Shown here: one piece after another, positions 1-6,558 of the stretch
Layout of the letters: each line of letters begins with the position of its first letter
Numbering within the stretch: the first letter of the stretch is position 1
DNA from: UKL13-2 sp040379385
GTDB lineage: Bacteria; Pseudomonadota; Gammaproteobacteria; Burkholderiales; Usitatibacteraceae
DNA length: 12,266 nt
NCBI GenBank assembly: GCA_040379385.1
Contig: JBEILF010000071.1
Location: 1-12,266 of the forward strand
Direction: 5' to 3'
The notes under the pieces: generated by a model
Told to the model about the DNA's origin: nothing
Database searches by the model: none
The model's input: the letters and a program-made list of their open reading frames with translations, nothing else
Program-made: the position numbers and the translations under genes

Positions 1-308
1 ACCCAGCCGATGACCTTCACTTCACTGGCCTGCATTTCAAACGGCTGTCCCTTGGCTGAAGACGGCACGACAACACCGGTACATTCAACTGCGCAGCCGG
101 CGGTCAGGCGCTGCACTTCCGCCGCGTAATTGGCCAACGTGTTTGGTGCAACGACTTGCACCGGGTGGAAACACGAACCATCGGAAACGTTTACAAACGA
201 AATGCCCGCCTTGGAGTCGCGGCGGGTCTTTACCCAGCCTTTGATGGTGATGGGGGTTTCGGCAGGTGCGCGCCCGGAGAGAATGCTGATGCAGGAGTGT
301 TGTGACAT
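1..308 (-). CDS. asnS: Asparagine--tRNA ligase, N-terminal part (cut by window edge)
   Basis: This is the first 102 codons of a minus-strand gene that continues past base 1. AsnS is the cytoplasmic class II aminoacyl-tRNA synthetase that charges tRNA-Asn with asparagine using ATP. The visible part is the anticodon-binding OB fold. GWVKTRRDSKAG (residues 24-35), VSDGSCF (41-47) and QVVAPNTL (51-58) match the strongly conserved start of AsnS, followed by the region ending SEVKVIGW. The catalytic domain lies outside the window. The start is the ATG at 308-306, which fits the usual AsnS N-terminus; no clear Shine-Dalgarno precedes it. It lies 44 bases downstream of the M15 peptidase gene on the same strand, so the two are probably co-transcribed. 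AspS also has an N-terminal OB fold, but these motifs are those of AsnS. Confidence 0.93.
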   Translation of the reverse strand, partial: MSQHSCISILSGRAPAETPITIKGWVKTRRDSKAGISFVNVSDGSCFHPVQVVAPNTLANYAAEVQRLTAGCAVECTGVVVPSSAKGQPFEMQASEVKVIGW

Positions 309-352
309 TGCTTTTAAGTGTAAAGGCCGAAAGCCAGCATTTTACGACGCCG

Positions 353-910
353 TCACCCCGATGCGACCGGCACAGCCAGATAGGGCGAATTTGCGCCCGG
401 GTGGAAACACCAATGCCAAGGCTCGTAGACATATCCATCCGCGTTACCACGCGGGTACGACATCGCAAAGCCAAAACGGGCGGCATTCACCGTAAGCCAA
501 GCAAACGCAGCCGTTTCCTCAAACGCCTCTTCAATGTCCGGCACCTCGATACTGACAATATCAATTGCGCGACCGGTATGGTGTTCGCTGTAGCCCGGCA
601 TCGCGATCGACGTAAGGATGTCGTCAATACCTCGGCCTTCGGCGAGTTTTTTCTCGATGATTTCGATTTGTCGCGCAATGCTACGAAATGCCGAGCCCGC
701 AATGAGGGTGACACCGTCCAGAGCTGCGGACGCCTTCATCTCCTGCCAAGCGAGTGCCGCATCAGGCCTCATAAGGTACTCACGCCCACCCGCGCCAACC
801 TCGGCAACCACCAGCTCGCCCGCCTCCGGATGAAACGGTAGATTCCGCACGGCGATGGCCGCTTTGTCTATGCCGAGTCGGGAAAGCACTTCGTCGAGAT
901 TGTTGTCCAT
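353..910 (-). CDS. M15B family D,D-carboxypeptidase-like metallopeptidase (VanY/LdcB type)
   Basis: A 185-residue protein with the complete zinc-peptidase signature of family M15B. SAFRS lies at 73-77, the SxHxxGxAxD motif at 108-117 (H110 and D117 as zinc ligands), and E163 with W165-H166-W167 provide the catalytic glutamate and third zinc ligand. Family members trim the terminal D-Ala or related residues from peptidoglycan stem peptides. I chose the ATG at 910-908 (MDNNLDEVL...). The frame stays open to 985, but that would add 25 Arg/His/Pro-rich residues and overlap the divergent srkA start. Neither start gives a recognisable signal peptide or lipobox, which is odd for a cell-wall enzyme; it may act on cytoplasmic recycled peptides or use another export route. 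It lies upstream of asnS and is divergent from srkA across 68 bases. The family is well supported; the exact substrate is not. Confidence 0.85.
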   Translation of the reverse strand: MDNNLDEVLSRLGIDKAAIAVRNLPFHPEAGELVVAEVGAGGREYLMRPDAALAWQEMKASAALDGVTLIAGSAFRSIARQIEIIEKKLAEGRGIDDILTSIAMPGYSEHHTGRAIDIVSIEVPDIEEAFEETAAFAWLTVNAARFGFAMSYPRGNADGYVYEPWHWCFHPGANSPYLAVPVASG

Positions 911-978
911 CGGGGGAAGATGATGAGGGAATTTAGGGTTGCTAAGTTGGTGTCGCCACCGCGCCGTAGAATACCGAA

Positions 979-1974
979 GTGTCACACCCCTATCTAGACC
1001 TTACCCCTGATCTTATCCTCGACGCCGTTGAGTCTGCAGGCGTACGTCCGGATGGACGTTTACTGGCGCTGAATAGCTATGAGAATCGGGTATATCAAGT
1101 CGGTCTTGAGGACGACAAACCGCTGATTGCTAAATTCTACCGCCCCAAACGCTGGACGTCTGCCCAGATTTTGGAGGAACACGCCTTCGCTCTGGAGCTG
1201 GCGACGGCCGAAATTCCCGTCGTACCACCGCTCACTTGGAAGGCTGCCACCCTGCATACTCACGCCAACTTTCAATTCGCACTATTTGAGCGTCGCGGTG
1301 GGCGTGCCCCGGAGTTGGATTTCCCCGAAGTACGGGAAATCATCGGCCGCTTTCTCGGCCGCATTCATATGGTCGGTAAAGCCAAGCCCTTTGATGAACG
1401 TCCGACCCTCGATATCCAATCTTTCGGCAATCTTCCCCGCAACTGGCTGATTTCGCAAAGTTTCATCCCTGCCGATCTACTCCCTGCGTGGAAGAGTGTT
1501 GCCGATCAAGCGCTCGATGAAATTGCCAAGTGTTATGCCCGCGCCGGGGACATTAAGCTGATTCGCCTGCATGGTGACTGCCACCTCGGCAATATCCTCT
1601 ACACTGACGACGGCCCACACTTTGTTGATTTTGACGATTGCCGCATGGGCCCAGCGATCCAAGATCTGTGGATGTTGTTGTCCGGTTCCCGCGAAGAAAT
1701 GACGATCCAGCTCCGTGATGTAATGGAGGGGTATCAAGACTTTGCTGGCTTCGATCCGCGTGAACTGCATTTAATTGAAGCGCTTCGAACCTTACGCATG
1801 CTCCATTACTCATATTGGTTGGCTTCGCGCGCCGACGACCCCGCCTTTCAGGTCGCGTTTCCGTGGTTTTTTGGCGCGGACGCGCAGCGTTATTGGCAGA
1901 ACCAAATTCTGGCGCTACGCGAGCAGGTGGCACTAATGCAAGAAGCACCGATTAGTCTTCGAGTAGGTCACTGA
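979..1974 (+). CDS. srkA: Stress response kinase A (YihE-type Ser/Thr protein kinase)
   Basis: 331 residues, the usual length for SrkA/YihE, a eukaryotic-like (APH/choline-kinase fold) cytoplasmic kinase. In E. coli it protects cells from stress-induced death. LNSYENRVYQVG (31-42) is the glycine-poor nucleotide loop typical of the family, and K52 in IAKFYRP is the ATP-binding lysine. HGDCHLGNIL (198-207) is the catalytic loop with D200, and VDFDDCRMGP (216-225) carries the metal-binding D217. All key residues are present, so it should be active. The start is the GTG at 979, which gives the family-typical MSHPYLDLTPD opening; no good Shine-Dalgarno is seen before it. The divergent M15 peptidase gene starts 68 bases away, so this short gap must hold promoters for both directions. 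The C-terminus ends 13 bases before a glycosyltransferase remnant. Confidence 0.93.
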   Translation: MSHPYLDLTPDLILDAVESAGVRPDGRLLALNSYENRVYQVGLEDDKPLIAKFYRPKRWTSAQILEEHAFALELATAEIPVVPPLTWKAATLHTHANFQFALFERRGGRAPELDFPEVREIIGRFLGRIHMVGKAKPFDERPTLDIQSFGNLPRNWLISQSFIPADLLPAWKSVADQALDEIAKCYARAGDIKLIRLHGDCHLGNILYTDDGPHFVDFDDCRMGPAIQDLWMLLSGSREEMTIQLRDVMEGYQDFAGFDPRELHLIEALRTLRMLHYSYWLASRADDPAFQVAFPWFFGADAQRYWQNQILALREQVALMQEAPISLRVGH

Positions 1975-1987
1975 CGGGGTTGATGTC

Positions 1988-2305
1988 ATGACATTTTTTG
2001 CGCAGGTTGACGCCGGCGTGGTGTTTTGCCGCCGCGCCGATTTTGAGACCGTCGGCGGGTACGACGAATCGCTCGAAGGTGCCGAGGACATCAAGATTTT
2101 GATCGAACTCAAACCACTGGGACGCCGCCGTCACCAACGCTTTGGTTTGGCAGTCGGGGCGAAGGCAATCACCTCAACACGAAAATTCGACAAACACGGT
2201 GATTGGCACTACTTCACCAAACTGCCACGCGTGGCGTTTTGGATGTTGATCAACAAAGCGCGTGTGAAGCGCTTTACGAACCAGTATTGGTACGAAGATC
2301 GTTAG
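1988..2305 (+). pseudogene. C-terminal remnant of a family 2 glycosyltransferase
   Basis: An open frame of 105 codons that resembles only the last part of a GT2 glycosyltransferase. AGVVFCRRADFETVGGYDES (9-28) is the typical acceptor-side stretch, followed by AEDIK (32-36), the ED motif that normally holds the catalytic base. The end has TSTRKFDKHGDWHYF (62-76) and YWYEDR (100-105), a tail I recognise from full-length bacterial GT2 proteins of roughly 230-280 residues. The GT-A nucleotide-sugar half with its DxD motif is absent. The sequence directly upstream is the intact end of srkA, so the 5' part was deleted rather than frameshifted. No convincing ribosome binding site precedes the ATG at 1988. 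It is probably a non-functional deletion remnant; a stand-alone function cannot be excluded. It ends two bases before the convergent PIN toxin gene. Confidence 0.75.
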
Positions 2306-2307
2306 TC

Positions 2308-2703
2308 CTACTTTACCAGCAGCGCCATGCCTGCTTTAGCGGCGGACTTATCAAAGGTCACCACCCCGATGCCCACGGCATGGCACTGACGTTCAATCAG
2401 GCAATCGGCAAAGCCAGCGTCGCTTGATTGATACAAGCGAACCGCCTGCCATACTAGGTCGGCTGCATCGACGGCGAGTTGCCGCGTTTGCAGCAGTGTG
2501 GTGACAACTTTGATGATCTCATCTCGTGAAGCACCGTAATGCGACTGTAGTACCCAAACCAACTCCACCAGCACCAATACGGGAATGAAGCCTGGGGACT
2601 CGGCTGTACAGTTTTTTTCAATGAAGCGGGTTGCAATCGGCGATTGGACTGGGTCGTCCTGCGTCAGATAGCGCACCAACACATTGGTATGGATGCCGGT
2701 CAT
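2308..2703 (-). CDS. PIN-domain toxin, VapC-like, with first catalytic Asp replaced by His
   Basis: 131 residues covering a complete PIN domain, the fold of VapC-type ribonuclease toxins that cleave specific RNAs using metal held by a cluster of acidic residues. The usual opening (M/T)GIDTNVLVRYLTQDD is present except that residue 5 is His: MTGIHTNVLVRYLTQDDP. The other acidic positions remain: E47 in LVELVWVL, D95 and D100 in SSDAGFADCLIE, and D118 in TFDKSAAK. CAT instead of GAT is a one-base change, so the toxin may be recently disabled or have altered metal binding. The start ATG overlaps the antitoxin stop by four bases (ATGA), the classic translational coupling of toxin-antitoxin pairs. 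The antitoxin upstream is AbrB-type. Family assignment is firm; activity is doubtful. Confidence 0.88.
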   Translation of the reverse strand: MTGIHTNVLVRYLTQDDPVQSPIATRFIEKNCTAESPGFIPVLVLVELVWVLQSHYGASRDEIIKVVTTLLQTRQLAVDAADLVWQAVRLYQSSDAGFADCLIERQCHAVGIGVVTFDKSAAKAGMALLVK

Positions 2704-2954
2704 TTGCGGCGTGAAGCGCCAACTGCGGCGGACTTGGCGATGGCTTTATCCATCTCTTCGAGCGACGCTGGCCGCTTCGGCAAGCCGATGATGCCCTTCA
2801 AGCTGGTAATGTCGGTCGTTACCGGGCGCAGCAGAAAGTCACCGCTTGCCGTCTCGACAAACTGGATGCGATCACCCACCCCTACGCCCAGACGTTTTGC
2901 GACGTCCGAGGGGATGGTGATTTGGCGTTTGCTGGTCAGTGTGGCGGTAGACAT
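2700..2954 (-). CDS. AbrB/MazE-type (SpoVT-AbrB domain) antitoxin
   Basis: 84 residues. Residues 1-47 form a SpoVT-AbrB swapped-hairpin DNA-binding domain (TLTSKRQITIPSDVAKRLGV at 5-24, GDRIQFVE, GDFLLRP). The tail SLKGIIGLPKRPASLEEMDK followed by AIAKSA is the flexible toxin-neutralising segment seen in antitoxins paired with PIN toxins. It should bind and neutralise the downstream PIN protein and, with it, repress its own promoter. I chose the ATG at 2954-2952 because GTAAGGAG sits six bases upstream and the domain begins right there; the frame is open further upstream to 3014, but that extension crosses the promoter. The stop overlaps the toxin start (ATGA). No damage is visible in the antitoxin itself. 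Confidence 0.9.
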   Translation of the reverse strand: MSTATLTSKRQITIPSDVAKRLGVGVGDRIQFVETASGDFLLRPVTTDITSLKGIIGLPKRPASLEEMDKAIAKSAAVGASRRK

Positions 2955-2979
2955 TCGGATCTCCTTACAAAATGCAAGT

Positions 2980-3014
2980 CGCCTTACTTTACCGCAAGGC
3001 GGGCATCTCTGCAA
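2980..3014 (-). promoter_or_regulatory. Promoter and overlapping inverted-repeat operator of the toxin-antitoxin pair
   Basis: On the minus strand, TTGCAG (3014-3009) and TAAAGT (2991-2986) are separated by exactly 17 bases, a good sigma-70 promoter. It is followed by a short leader, GTAAGGAG and the antitoxin ATG. An inverted repeat straddles the -10 box: CGCCTTAC at 2980-2987 and GCAAGGCG at 2994-3001 (plus strand), eight-base arms with one mismatch and a six-base centre. Its position over the -10 is what is expected for autorepression by an AbrB-type antitoxin or the toxin-antitoxin complex. The boxes and repeat are read directly; the regulatory role is inferred. Confidence 0.65.
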
Positions 3015-3146
3015 CCCCGGCTACGGCATCAGCTCGAGAGCCAAGGTAACGCTGCCACCGGAATGCGAATGGATTGATCAGCATCAAACTGGCAGGCGCT
3101 CGAACGAGCACACTATTACTGTGTCTCATACATTAAGGGAGTAAGG

Positions 3147-3527
3147 ATGCTCGACATCTCATCAACACATTTCGATCAACGTTTGGCAAACATGCAGGCA
3201 GAGCTCCAGACCCTGCTCAGGACGCATCTTGGTGACGATGCCTCCCATCCTCTAATCTCTCGCCTCACGGAGCATGACACGAACGTCGAAAGCCTGGTAG
3301 CAGATCTCAGCGAAGAGATGGACTTGATGGTCTATCAGCGTGAGCTTACGCAACTCAATGACATTGCCGCCGCCCGCGAGCGAATCCGCAAAGGTACATT
3401 CGGCGTGTGTGTCGATTGTCAGGCACCGATTGGGGTTCAGCGTCTGGAGGCATATCCCACCGCAAAGCGTTGCCTACCTTGCCAGGTTATTCAAGAACGG
3501 CACCTGTCTGCGCGCAATATCGGTTAG
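3147..3527 (+). CDS. Short TraR/DksA family zinc-finger protein
   Basis: 126 residues. The N-terminal two thirds is helical and probably forms a coiled coil. It is followed by a C4 zinc finger, CVDC (88-91) and CLPC (109-112), within FGVCVDCQAPIGVQRLEAYP, which is typical of the DksA/TraR family. Such proteins reach into the RNA polymerase secondary channel and adjust initiation, often together with ppGpp. It is shorter than DksA (about 150 residues), and I do not see a clear copy of the paired-Asp tip motif; D44 and E48 lie near the expected place. This suggests a DksA-like paralogue or other TraR-type regulator rather than the housekeeping DksA. The start ATG at 3147 follows AAGGGAG with good spacing. 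Its stop overlaps the stop of the convergent exported-protein gene (TTAG at 3524-3527). Confidence 0.87.
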   Translation: MLDISSTHFDQRLANMQAELQTLLRTHLGDDASHPLISRLTEHDTNVESLVADLSEEMDLMVYQRELTQLNDIAAARERIRKGTFGVCVDCQAPIGVQRLEAYPTAKRCLPCQVIQERHLSARNIG

Positions 3528-3985
3528 CGGACGTCGGGACCGACCGCAATGCTATTACTGAGTTTGACGATTGGCCCGGTTGCGCCATCCTTGCAGACCT
3601 GACAACAACTCGGACAATCGCGAGTACCCCGGTCGCCGACGCCGGCTTGCGTCTTGAAGATGGAAGTTGAGCGCTCACTGCCGGAAATTTGCCCCGATAC
3701 ACTTTGCAAGGTCATCCATGCACCCCAGCAAATACTCTCACCTTCGGTACAGCGGATTTTGAGCTGCTGAACCGCAGAATCTGGCCGCAATGAATACGCT
3801 TTGGATCTGCCCGGCCAAATTTGCAAGGATTCACCGCGCGAGAACAACTTCAAATTCAACCCGCGGTCGGTGTCGTTAACGAACTGGAATGTGATCTCGG
3901 CGGCAAACGTGAGATTCGCCGTACCGAGCGAAATCGCGATGAGCACAGACGTCATGAAGAAAGCGGCGAAGCGGATTGAAATCAT
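3524..3985 (-). CDS. Small exported cysteine-rich protein of unknown function
   Basis: About 153 residues with a Sec signal peptide: MISIRFAAFF, then a hydrophobic stretch, ending in TFAAE with likely cleavage at the Ala pair. An alternative ATG three codons upstream (3994) gives the same mature protein. The mature part starts EITFQFVNDTD, has LKLFSRGESLQIWPGRSKAY, then CTEGESICWGAW, and near the end CPSCCQVC. That gives six cysteines, enough for up to three disulfides in the periplasm. I recall uncharacterised exported proteins with the same order of motifs (a lumen beta-like start with an N-x-T turn, SxxRxxxWP, GExICxGAW, CxxCCxxC), but no function is known to me. It stands between the convergent DksA-like gene and the upstream hydrolase, which is on the same strand 76 bases away. 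The reading frame is intact, and it ends four bases inside the neighbouring gene. Confidence 0.72.
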   Translation of the reverse strand: MISIRFAAFFMTSVLIAISLGTANLTFAAEITFQFVNDTDRGLNLKLFSRGESLQIWPGRSKAYSLRPDSAVQQLKIRCTEGESICWGAWMTLQSVSGQISGSERSTSIFKTQAGVGDRGTRDCPSCCQVCKDGATGPIVKLSNSIAVGPDVR

Positions 3986-4061
3986 GTTGGTCATCTCATC
4001 TATTGGCAGAACAAAAGGACATCAAACGTCGACCAAGCAACGCGACTTATTATGCCCACAC

Positions 4062-5030
4062 TTATCCCGCGCCGCCTGCAAGTGACGTTTTCAAAAACTT
4101 CAGCATAGCGGTCAACGTACGATCTGGGGCCTCCTCGTGCGGTACGTGGCCAAGATCGTCAAACATCACCAGTTCACTTCCGGCAATGTCACGCGCAAAG
4201 CGTTGTGCCGCATCAGGCGGGATCAGTCGATCGCGTCCGCCCCAAAGAATCAGCGTCGGCACTTTGATTTGTGGAATGCGTGCCGCCATTTCCTCCACAT
4301 TGACCTGTTCGAGTCGCGCTGTCAGCGCGGCGCGGTTCCCCTCGCGCAACGTGAGCTCGTAGTATCGGTCGATCAGCTCTGGTGTTACGCGTTCGGGGTC
4401 GCCGTAAACGTTGCGGACGCTTTTTTCAACTATATGGCGCGGCAAAGCGATAGTTGCGATTAGATTGATGAAGGGTAGTCGCGCAAGTTGAAACGCAATT
4501 GGAACCGAGGTTGGCGCGAGCGGATAACCCGCCGAATCGACCAAGATCAGTTGACTAACGCGCGCCGGTTGATCAAGTGTGACTTGCAGGGCAATCTGTC
4601 CGCCAAAAGAATTACCGACGAGAATAAGTCTCGCTACGCCGAGCTGATCCATCAATTCTTGAACAAACCGGCTGTAACGCTGGAGACGATAGTCGTTATC
4701 TGGGAATGGGCCCGTCAGGCCGAAACCGGGTAGATCCATGCGGATGACGCGGCGCGAAGCTCTGAGAGATGCGACCCAGCCGTCCCATGTGTGCAAACTT
4801 GCCGAAGTGCCATGTAATAACACGATGGGTAGCGGATCATCACGCGGCCCTTCATCTCGAAGATGCACCTGCATGTTTTGCAGTGCGATAAACTTCGACG
4901 GCGGCTGCGCCCACCTTGCGCTTAGCTCCGCCACGCTTCGGTCCGGGGCCCAGTTCCAAGCAATGAATCCGGCCAACCAAGCACTACCGATCACTGAGAC
5001 CACAGCGGCAAACTTAAACGATCTTCTCAT
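4062..5030 (-). CDS. Membrane-anchored alpha/beta hydrolase
   Basis: 322 residues. Residues 7-27 form one hydrophobic segment after MRRSFK, an uncleaved anchor or signal that would place the enzyme in the periplasm or at the inner membrane. The rest is an alpha/beta-hydrolase fold. The oxyanion-hole HGTSAS lies at 73-78 and DLPGFGLTGP at 99-108. The nucleophile elbow GNSFGG has S141, the acid is D267 in GGRDRLIP, and H295 in LGHVPHEEAP completes the triad. Esterases, lipases and C-C hydrolases of the meta-cleavage type share this pattern, so the substrate cannot be read from sequence. The start ATG at 5030 lacks a clear Shine-Dalgarno. The 305-base gap upstream holds several palindromes that could regulate it. 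Confidence 0.87.
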   Translation of the reverse strand: MRRSFKFAAVVSVIGSAWLAGFIAWNWAPDRSVAELSARWAQPPSKFIALQNMQVHLRDEGPRDDPLPIVLLHGTSASLHTWDGWVASLRASRRVIRMDLPGFGLTGPFPDNDYRLQRYSRFVQELMDQLGVARLILVGNSFGGQIALQVTLDQPARVSQLILVDSAGYPLAPTSVPIAFQLARLPFINLIATIALPRHIVEKSVRNVYGDPERVTPELIDRYYELTLREGNRAALTARLEQVNVEEMAARIPQIKVPTLILWGGRDRLIPPDAAQRFARDIAGSELVMFDDLGHVPHEEAPDRTLTAMLKFLKTSLAGGAG

Positions 5031-5335
5031 CGCTACATGATAAGCGAAGCGTGGTTGGCAAAAGGAGCCTCAGCATGTTTTCCTGCTAGCCTGAATATTT
5101 CATGGGTCGCCGCTTGCTTAGCAGGACGTTGCCTCTCGGCGATTGGCAAACCAATTTAGCTCGTTCCTCTTTTGCCCCAGCGGTGGGCTGCACGTTCGCG
5201 ATCAGCGGCTGCAAAGTGACGTGTTTGCCAAACACCTACCCGCCTTGCGTCGCATAGCCTGCCCTGCGTTGGTCGGTCAGGCAAAAAAGCTGCCCGCTCG
5301 CCCGCTTTCAGACGCGCCCGCATGACGTGCTCAGG
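5031..5335. other. 305-base gap without a convincing gene; palindrome cluster
   Basis: The region lies between the hydrolase start and the GNAT stop, both on the minus strand, so it should contain the hydrolase promoter and any GNAT terminator. A 60-codon frame (5143-5325, plus, TTG start) has no ribosome binding site and matches no family I know. The core TTGGCAAA occurs at 5055-5062, 5143-5150 and inverted at 5224-5231. The second copy lies in ATTGG-CAAA-CCAAT (5142-5155) and the third in a perfect 15-base palindrome, GTGTTTG-C-CAAACAC (5221-5235). A further inverted repeat pairs CCTGCTA (5082-5088) with TAGCAGG (5119-5125). These look like regulator sites, but I cannot name a regulator. 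Confidence 0.5.
5221..5235. promoter_or_regulatory. Perfect 15-base palindrome, possible operator
   Basis: GTGTTTG, one central C, then CAAACAC: seven-base arms with no mismatch. It shares TTTGCCAA (inverted TTGGCAAA) with two other sites in the same gap. It lies about 190 bases upstream of the hydrolase start. The site is read directly; a role as a binding site is inferred, and chance is possible. Confidence 0.35.
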
Positions 5336-5785
5336 CTAGGGATTGCGCCGCATCTCGATGTGCCGGATACCGGCTTCGAAAAACTCCTCACCGAAGACGA
5401 TAAACCCCTGTTTGGCGTAAAAGGGGGCGGCATGTGTCTGCGCATAAAGACGCACCATATAGTATCCCCGTCGCTTGGCCTCATCACAGAGCACTTCCAG
5501 CATTTTTTGACCAACGCCCCTGCCCCGCCAGCCGGGCAGCACGGCCATTCGACCAATACGCACCGCTGCGGGCTCGAGCAACATCCGCGCCGTGCCGATC
5601 ATCCCACTGATCGCACTGGTCGCCGCGACGTGGGTCACCGCAAGCGGATCGGCGTCCTTTTCGTCTAACTCGATACCCAGTGGTACTCCTTGCTCCTGCA
5701 CAAACACGGCGTGACGAATCTTCGACAGTTCGTCAGCGTATAACGCCCAGCTTGCGAACTTAACCTCAAATGCCGACGCATTCAT
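5336..5785 (-). CDS. GNAT family N-acetyltransferase (ElaA/YjcF-like)
   Basis: 149 residues with a complete Gcn5-related acetyltransferase fold. IRHAVFVQEQGVP (23-35) and the acidic DEKDADPLAVTHV (41-53) are typical of the ElaA/YjcF branch. GRMAVLPGWRGRGVGQKMLE (78-97) contains the acetyl-CoA pyrophosphate loop (RGRGVG). AQTHAAPFYAKQGF (115-128) and FFEAGIRHIEMRR close the fold. It should transfer an acetyl group from acetyl-CoA to an unknown amine in the cytoplasm. The start ATG at 5785 lies only 15 bases after the ppa stop, with no strong ribosome binding site of its own, so it is probably translated from the ppa transcript. Confidence 0.88.
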   Translation of the reverse strand: MNASAFEVKFASWALYADELSKIRHAVFVQEQGVPLGIELDEKDADPLAVTHVAATSAISGMIGTARMLLEPAAVRIGRMAVLPGWRGRGVGQKMLEVLCDEAKRRGYYMVRLYAQTHAAPFYAKQGFIVFGEEFFEAGIRHIEMRRNP

Positions 5786-5800
5786 TCAGGGCGGCTACCT

Positions 5801-6349
5801 TCAAAACATCGGCTTCTTCTTTGCATTGTCATAACGCTTGATGCCGTCGGTGATCGCCTTCTTCGCCTCTACCACGCCCACCCAACGGTCCACCTTTACC
5901 CATTTTTTTGGTTCCAAATCTTTGTAATGTTCAAAAAAATGCGCAATCTGCTTGAGCTGCACTTCAGGCAAATCTTTCGCGCTCTTGACATTGCGATAGA
6001 TCGGCGTGAGTTTGTCGATCGGTACAGCAAGCAGTTTCTCATCGGTACCGGCTTCATCCGTCATTTTCAGCATCCCCAGCGGGCGGCAACGAACCACCAC
6101 CCCAGGAATTAGCGGGTGGGGTGTGATCACCAGTACGTCCACCGGATCACCATCATCAGACAGCGTGTGTGGGATGTAGCCGTAATTGCAAGGGTAGTGC
6201 ATCGACGTCGACATAAATCGGTCAATGAACAGAGCGCCGGTTGCCTTGTCTAATTCGTATTTAATTGGGTCACCATTCATCGGGATTTCGATGACAACGT
6301 TGACGTCGTTGGGAACATCACGACCGGAGTCGACTCTATCTAAATTCAT
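5801..6349 (-). CDS. ppa: Inorganic pyrophosphatase (family I)
   Basis: 182 residues. The enzyme splits pyrophosphate into two phosphates in the cytoplasm and so pulls biosynthetic reactions such as aminoacylation and DNA synthesis forward. The signature DDGDPVDVLV (65-74) and the surrounding active-site residues are all present: E21, K30, R44, Y56, D66, D68, D71 and, in KMTDEAGTDEK, the Asp and Lys near 98-105. I chose the inner ATG at 6349-6347 because MNLDRVDSGRDVPNDVN is how proteobacterial Ppa proteins usually begin and GGAT lies just upstream. The ATG at 6361 would add MDES and has no Shine-Dalgarno. The GNAT gene follows after 15 bases on the same strand. Confidence 0.95.
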   Translation of the reverse strand: MNLDRVDSGRDVPNDVNVVIEIPMNGDPIKYELDKATGALFIDRFMSTSMHYPCNYGYIPHTLSDDGDPVDVLVITPHPLIPGVVVRCRPLGMLKMTDEAGTDEKLLAVPIDKLTPIYRNVKSAKDLPEVQLKQIAHFFEHYKDLEPKKWVKVDRWVGVVEAKKAITDGIKRYDNAKKKPMF

Positions 6350-6558
6350 GGATTCATCCAATCAACTAATTGGTTACGCGAGGGGCTATTCAAAAGTGCC
6401 TATTTGCTTTACTCTCTAGCTGGAAGCGTGCCTCCTGAATCGACTGTCGCCATTGACGAATACTGCTGCAGTTGGACCGTACGCTTTCGGGATTATCGCC
6501 GTTCGCCTGAAATACGCCAATATCATGGATTTGTCGGTTATTCGATAAAGGAGAGAAA

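Noticed and set aside
302..841. 179-codon plus-strand frame opposite the M15 peptidase
   Set aside because: Antisense to a gene with complete catalytic motifs; Arg-rich, low-quality translation typical of a shadow frame.
2955..3014. 20-codon N-terminal extension of the antitoxin
   Set aside because: It covers the promoter and operator; the ATG at 2954 has a strong Shine-Dalgarno and begins the AbrB domain.
3085..3106. TGGCAG... as a possible sigma-54 promoter before the DksA-like gene
   Set aside because: No TTGC/TGC element at the required spacing; only half of the consensus is present.
5143..5325. 60-codon plus-strand frame in the 5031-5335 gap
   Set aside because: TTG start, no ribosome binding site, no recognisable motif, and it overlaps the palindromes; treated as chance.
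6358..6373. CCAAT-CAACTA-ATTGG inverted repeat just upstream of ppa
   Set aside because: Arms of only five A/T-rich bases; easily a chance match and not clearly placed relative to a promoter.
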